A DNA stretch of 64,000 nucleotides, from positions 1,054,001-1,118,000 of the forward strand of contig CALNXQ010000003.1 of the NCBI GenBank assembly GCA_942490535.1, read 5' to 3'. The position numbers and the translations under genes were made by a program. The notes beneath the pieces were generated by a model. It saw nothing but the letters and a program-made list of their open reading frames with translations. It did not search any database and was not told the DNA's origin. Source of the stretch: JAEINY01 sp942490535 (GTDB taxonomy: Bacteria > Bacteroidota > Bacteroidia > Bacteroidales > Marinilabiliaceae). Positions 60,626-64,000 of this stretch are shown here, piece by piece. How positions within the stretch are numbered: the first letter of the stretch is position 1; the number at the start of each line of letters is the position of its first letter.

Positions 60626-61147
60626 TTAGTCCATTTTATTCGAAAGTCCATATAAATAGTGGCACCTTTGGTCTTTGGCATCCTCTATCATGCTAATAAA
60701 ACTCTCGCGCTCTTCAAAATCAAGCCACCTAAGTTGAAAGTCGATAGACAAACCATTGGCATAAAAAGAAAACACTTTTTTAACTGAGAATACGAACAGG
60801 CCGATGTAACTTAAAAGTACGGCCACGGAAAAATAAAAGATCAATTCGGCAGAACCCGAATCAATTTGTACTTCCCCAAAGAAAAGCTGAATAATCTTTG
60901 CGCTGAACAAGTAATGATTCAGCATAAACACAGCCAGATTTATACTCAAAAAATAAAAAAGACCTTTTTTTAAAAAATGAATTTGTCTGGACGTATGGAG
61001 TTCACAAAAAGTGAGTTCCTCCAGCATCATACTTTTAATCCGACTGCCAAAAATTGTTTTATGCACCTCACGCAGTCGATGAGAGGTCAGTAACAGACGC
61101 TTGTTTTTTGATTCCCAAAGTACCTTCTCCTTGTTGAGTAGTTTCAT
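60626..61147 (-). CDS. Hypothetical two-helix membrane protein with N-terminal PH-like segment
   Basis: I do not recognise a named family. In 173 residues, the first 55 (EKVLWESKNKRLLLTSHRLRE, GSRIKSMMLEELTFCEL) look like a short bacterial PH-type domain. Two hydrophobic segments follow, near 62-82 and 103-124, and a soluble C-terminal tail contains RWLDFEERESFISMIEDAK. A membrane-attached role is likely; nothing more can be said. It is on the same strand as the cobalt transporter but 120 bases beyond the small gene at 61268. Confidence 0.6.
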   Translation of the reverse strand: MKLLNKEKVLWESKNKRLLLTSHRLREVHKTIFGSRIKSMMLEELTFCELHTSRQIHFLKKGLFYFLSINLAVFMLNHYLFSAKIIQLFFGEVQIDSGSAELIFYFSVAVLLSYIGLFVFSVKKVFSFYANGLSIDFQLRWLDFEERESFISMIEDAKDQRCHYLYGLSNKMD

Positions 61148-61267
61148 TTTCTGTATTTAAGGGATTAATTCCGGTATGGCAGCTCTTATGCCTTCTGATT
61201 GGTAAAAATAATAACTCTCAATCAGAGACCTTCTTCAAAGGCAATAATTCCTTTTTACAAGGTATGA

Positions 61268-61441
61268 TCACTGATTAACCGGGGCGGTAGCATCAGGTGA
61301 GTGATCGTGTGGCACAACCATTGCGCCTATGACTGGCAGGGGATATTGATCCACGGATGGAAACCGGTGGTTTAAAAAGTCTGACGATGTCACTGCCCAA
61401 AGAGAGGAGGCCAACACAGCTTGCCAATAAAACAACTGCAT
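61268..61441 (-). CDS. Possible small membrane protein (57 aa) at the end of the cobalt operon
   Basis: The ATG at 61441 comes one base after the cbiO stop. The predicted protein begins MQLFYWQAVLASSLWAV, one hydrophobic helix, and ends in a polar tail with PHDHSPDA, a possible metal-binding stretch. The reading frame is closed by TGA. Tight spacing to cbiO, a plausible membrane segment and the His/Asp tail support a real gene. Small size and lack of a known family argue for caution. Confidence 0.45.
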   Translation of the reverse strand: MQLFYWQAVLASSLWAVTSSDFLNHRFPSVDQYPLPVIGAMVVPHDHSPDATAPVNQ

Positions 61442-61442
61442 T

Positions 61443-62210
61443 TTAGCCTCTCAGCAGACACTCATTCACATCATTCAGATAAGCCACAGGTGGCTCCAAA
61501 TCCAGCTGATCCAATAGTACATGATCAGTCATGATGTTTTGCACGGCTCCGGCCACAGCCAAACGGCCTTTCTGCATCACCAAAACTTGTTCTCCCCACT
61601 GGGCGGCAAAATTAGAATCATGGGTACTCACCACTACAGTCTTTCCGGCCGCACTCAACTCATTCAATAGTTTTTTCAAGCGCTGCGATTGCCGGTAGTC
61701 AAGCCAGGCAAAAGGCTCATCCAGGAGAATAATATCCGGATCCATGGCCAAAACACCGGCCAGAGCCACTTGTTTTTTCTGCCCGTAACTGAGGGTGTGA
61801 ATGGCCGCTTCTTTCAAATGGGGAATACCGGTCAGTTCGAGGTACTGATTCACGTTATCCTGCACCTCTGGCTCCGGTAGTCCCAGGTTACGCAGGCCAA
61901 AAGCCACATCATCCTTTACACAGGCTGTTACAACCTGTACATCCGGATCCTGAAAAACGTACCCAATGGTTTGACACATCCAACGCCGTTCCTGCTTTTT
62001 AAATTGCACTTCACGCGTATTGAGCAAATACCTTCCCGATTGGGGTTTCAAGACACCCGCCAGGATCAGAAACAAAGTGGACTTGCCCGATCCGTTGGGG
62101 CCCATCAACACCACTTTTGATCCTTTTTCAATGACCAAAGAGAGGTTGCAAACGGCGCCTGTGTCACCGGGATAGGTATAGGATATTTGATCAAGTTGAA
62201 GCAATGACAT
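61443..62210 (-). CDS. cbiO: Cobalt/nickel ECF transporter ATPase (CbiO type)
   Basis: The 255-residue ABC ATPase has Walker A GPNGSGKST, Q-loop FQDPDVQ, signature LSYGQKKQ, Walker B IILLDEP and switch STHD. The start at 62210 (MSLLQLDQISYTYPG) is the normal N-terminus; an ATG at 62240 would add ten polar residues. It energises uptake of cobalt (or nickel) through CbiQ and CbiM. It lies 145 bases after cbiQ. Being a single ATPase gene, it probably forms a homodimer. Confidence 0.92.
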   Translation of the reverse strand: MSLLQLDQISYTYPGDTGAVCNLSLVIEKGSKVVLMGPNGSGKSTLFLILAGVLKPQSGRYLLNTREVQFKKQERRWMCQTIGYVFQDPDVQVVTACVKDDVAFGLRNLGLPEPEVQDNVNQYLELTGIPHLKEAAIHTLSYGQKKQVALAGVLAMDPDIILLDEPFAWLDYRQSQRLKKLLNELSAAGKTVVVSTHDSNFAAQWGEQVLVMQKGRLAVAGAVQNIMTDHVLLDQLDLEPPVAYLNDVNECLLRG

Positions 62211-62355
62211 TCGCTGTAGACTATATTTATTGCCTGCCAAAATTCATGACAAGGAAAAAGTTTGAAAATAAAAGTTAGAGGACAAAAGTAAAAAGTAAAA
62301 CGGTGACCGCTTAATGGTGGAGAACAAAATTAGCTCTAAACACTTTTCCTACGTG

Positions 62356-63132
62356 CTATAAAAATGAAATCACGAGCACCCCACTTCCTATCACCAGAAT
62401 ACACCCCAGTTTAATCGCAGAGCTCTCCTCCCAGTGATCCGGCTGGTGAATGACTCCTTGATAGCCACGCACAGTCATGGCCTGATAATTTAATAATGAA
62501 AAACGCAAACTCTTGACGAAAACCGCTGTCAGCATCATGGCAAAGGAGCGCATAGACGTACGAAAACCACAGTATCCCAATCGCTGTCGTTGCGCCATCA
62601 TCACCTCGCTGGTGGTTTGCCGCACCCCAAATAAATAGCGGTAGGATAAGATCATCAACTCCGGCAATAAATCGGGCACTTTAAGCTTTCGCGCAATAGC
62701 CAGTCCTTCGCCCGCTGAACAGCTGCGGATCAAAAACTGCACCGCTAGCATCGCATTCATTGACCGAAGGGCCATCAATGCTGCGTAACCAACACTGTCA
62801 GCCGTGATGCCCCACCAGATGCCGCCAAAAGAAAACCGGTACCACGCCTCAAAGGGTACGTTTGCTGTGACAATGATCAACCCCAGAGTACCGGCAAGTA
62901 CAAAAGAAGACGCGATAAACACAAACCGCCATTTATTACAACTGGGAGGAAAGCCCCATTTCAACCAGCTCAAACCGCCAATAAAAAGAGCCCCCTGCAC
63001 CCACCATTGGGGACGAATGAGGGCCATTGTTAACCAAACAGCAAACAACAGGAGCTTTTCAGCAGTACCTTGCAATAGGTCAGCTCTGGAGTCCTTTGCT
63101 AATAGTGTATTATTATTTCTCTGAATATTCAC
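62356..63132 (-). CDS. cbiQ: Cobalt ECF transporter transmembrane subunit (CbiQ type)
   Basis: The 258-residue membrane protein has about five hydrophobic segments. Its coupling region includes ARKLKVPDLLPELMILSYRYLFGV and AQRQRLGYCGFRTSMRSFAMML, the Ala-Arg-containing motifs that contact the ATPases in the EcfT/CbiQ family. It links the CbiM binding subunit to CbiO in the inner membrane. A paired hairpin lies in the 160-base gap between it and cbiN. Confidence 0.9.
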   Translation of the reverse strand: MNIQRNNNTLLAKDSRADLLQGTAEKLLLFAVWLTMALIRPQWWVQGALFIGGLSWLKWGFPPSCNKWRFVFIASSFVLAGTLGLIIVTANVPFEAWYRFSFGGIWWGITADSVGYAALMALRSMNAMLAVQFLIRSCSAGEGLAIARKLKVPDLLPELMILSYRYLFGVRQTTSEVMMAQRQRLGYCGFRTSMRSFAMMLTAVFVKSLRFSLLNYQAMTVRGYQGVIHQPDHWEESSAIKLGCILVIGSGVLVISFL

Positions 63133-63223
63133 TCTTTATAATACATTGCGGCGTTTCGGCGCATAGATCATTTACTCAACTGCGAGCTGTGTGATTGCGC
63201 CAACCCTTTGATTGATCTCTCAC

Positions 63224-63270
63224 CCCGGGGTGTTACCCCGGGCTATCATTATGTCACCTCTTCAGGGTGA
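63224..63270. repeat. Paired hairpins inside the cbi operon
   Basis: CCCGGGGT/ACCCCGGG around GTT (63224-63242) is followed after 11 bases by TCACC/GGTGA (63254-63270). It lies in the gap between cbiN and cbiQ. The layout matches the element at 55933-55980, which also has a TCACC..GGTGA stem. Confidence 0.55.
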
Positions 63271-63292
63271 GGGAATCATTAATAATTAATAA

Positions 63293-63604
63293 CTACTCAT
63301 TTGAAGCAGTATCCATCGCGGCCTTTTTGCCTTTGATGTAACCAATGATGTAACACAACACGCCTGCCCCCAAAGCAGCCTGCAAAGAAAAGAGCAAGCT
63401 TTCGGTTTCACTACCCGGGGGCGCCCATATGTTCTCAAACCAGGGAACGTAAGCAGTCTGCTCTGCTTCAATGAGCTCCACCACTTTCCCATCTGCACCC
63501 CCAAACTCTGAATCGCCTCCCAACCACAAGGCTACCACAGGAATAATCAGCAGTAATAGTAATAACAGGTAATTCTGTTTTTTAACTGAGTTAACGAACA
63601 TCAT
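63293..63604 (-). CDS. cbiN: Cobalt transporter accessory subunit (CbiN type)
   Basis: A start at 63604 gives 103 residues ([15 protein letters not shown]). Two membrane helices ([17 protein letters not shown] and [19 protein letters not shown]) flank a periplasmic loop with [21 protein letters not shown], the CbiN hallmark. CbiN helps CbiM load the metal. It overlaps the end of cbiM by 14 bases. A strong Shine-Dalgarno AGGAGG (63611-63616) sits 6 bases before the ATG, rare in this phylum, and it decides against the ATG at 63631. Confidence 0.9.
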   Translation of the reverse strand: MMFVNSVKKQNYLLLLLLLIIPVVALWLGGDSEFGGADGKVVELIEAEQTAYVPWFENIWAPPGSETESLLFSLQAALGAGVLCYIIGYIKGKKAAMDTASNE

Positions 63605-64000
63605 GGTATACCTCCTTTGATTTAAATCCAACTAATCCCTTTTTCGAAAAGAGCTGATCGATATGCACAAAACCATTGCTAACCAACACATTCATCACCA
63701 TCACGGTTAAGATACCTTCCACAATGGCCACGGGCATCTGGGTAATTCCAAATATACCTATGAATTTACTGAAGGCGCCGCCAATGCCACTCACGGCATC
63801 GGGATGGGCCAATGCCAATTGCACAGATGTCACCACGTACGTAGCCAAATTACCTAGTACGGCTGCGCTAAACAGCGACCACCGGAAAGAAACCCCGCTT
63901 CGTTTCAGGCCTTGGTATAAGAGCCAGGTCACCACCGGCCCCACCAGGGCCATGGCAAAGGCATTGGCACCAAGCGTGGTTAAACCGCCATGTGCTAATA
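63591..64000 (-). CDS. cbiM: Cobalt transporter substrate-binding membrane subunit (CbiM type; 5' part outside window)
   Basis: The frame is open to the window edge, adding [19 protein letters not shown] before the first in-window Met, a block typical of CbiM. About 135 C-terminal residues are visible, with membrane segments [23 protein letters not shown] and [18 protein letters not shown]. CbiM binds cobalt through its N-terminal His near the start, which is outside the window. Any cobalamin riboswitch would also lie outside. Confidence 0.92.
   Translation of the reverse strand, partial: LAHGGLTTLGANAFAMALVGPVVTWLLYQGLKRSGVSFRWSLFSAAVLGNLATYVVTSVQLALAHPDAVSGIGGAFSKFIGIFGITQMPVAIVEGILTVMVMNVLVSNGFVHIDQLFSKKGLVGFKSKEVYHDVR

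Noticed and set aside
61148..61442. Cobalamin riboswitch near the cobalt transporter
   Set aside because: The region is downstream of cbiO; no B12-box was seen, and the proper place, upstream of cbiM, is outside the window.

Overview
The window comes from a Bacteroidota genome, most like a marine or sediment polysaccharide degrader of the Marinilabiliales/Prolixibacteraceae kind. This placement is inferred from three SusC/SusD pairs, many Cys-anchored lipoproteins with PKD domains, TAnnTTTG-type -7 boxes, mostly absent Shine-Dalgarno sequences, and genes arranged as polysaccharide utilisation loci (PULs). No rRNA, tRNA, CRISPR array, transposase or phage gene was seen.

Layout. (1) 1-16912, minus strand: a laminarin (beta-1,3-glucan) PUL in the order SusC, SusD, PKD surface glycan-binding lipoprotein, GH16 laminarinase, GH3 beta-glucosidase, MFS sugar porter, mutarotase-like protein, GH161-like phosphorylase, GH17 (cut by the window edge). 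A membrane-spanning propeller/Y_Y_Y/LuxR regulator (17595-20504) lies upstream. (2) 20656-21300: an M50-type membrane metalloprotease. (3) 21495-26086: a second SusCD pair. (4) 26693-28189: glutamine synthetase, a housekeeping gene. (5) 28555-40701: a third PUL for mannose-bearing glycoproteins or mannan: GH92, a basic-secretory-protein metallopeptidase with tandem F5/8-like domains, SusD, SusC with an STN domain, FecR anti-sigma and ECF sigma. (6) 40829-57812: uronate catabolism. A minus-strand operon (LacI, lyase-like propeller fused to GH105, KduI, KduD, DUF4861) diverges from a plus-strand operon (UxaC, KdgK, KDPG aldolase, SDR fructuronate reductase, UxuA, three-part TRAP transporter), followed by a second LacI regulator and a YhcH protein. 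(7) 58848-64000, minus: a sulfatase, a PH-like membrane protein and a CbiMNQO cobalt transporter (CbiM cut by the edge).

How it works together. Laminarin would be bound and cut at the surface, imported by SusCD, trimmed by GH3 and, in the cytoplasm, split by phosphorolysis and GH17. Unsaturated uronates released by GH105 pass through KduI and KduD to 2-keto-3-deoxygluconate (KDG). Glucuronate reaches the same KDG through UxaC, the SDR reductase and UxuA. KdgK and the aldolase then give pyruvate and glyceraldehyde-3-phosphate.

Most interesting observation: the SusC2/D2 pair and the fecR-susC3-susD3 unit share an upstream bipartite motif with 23 of 23 identical bases around an equal 9-nt gap, best read as one ECF-sigma promoter. 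The two SusC genes also share a leader with a hairpin exposing GCGCCAA. The sigma/anti-sigma pair next to SusC3 therefore probably controls both loci across about 14 kb. Other points of note are the lyase-propeller/GH105 fusion, a possible 57-aa gene at the end of the cobalt operon, and a set of paired short hairpins scattered in the gaps.
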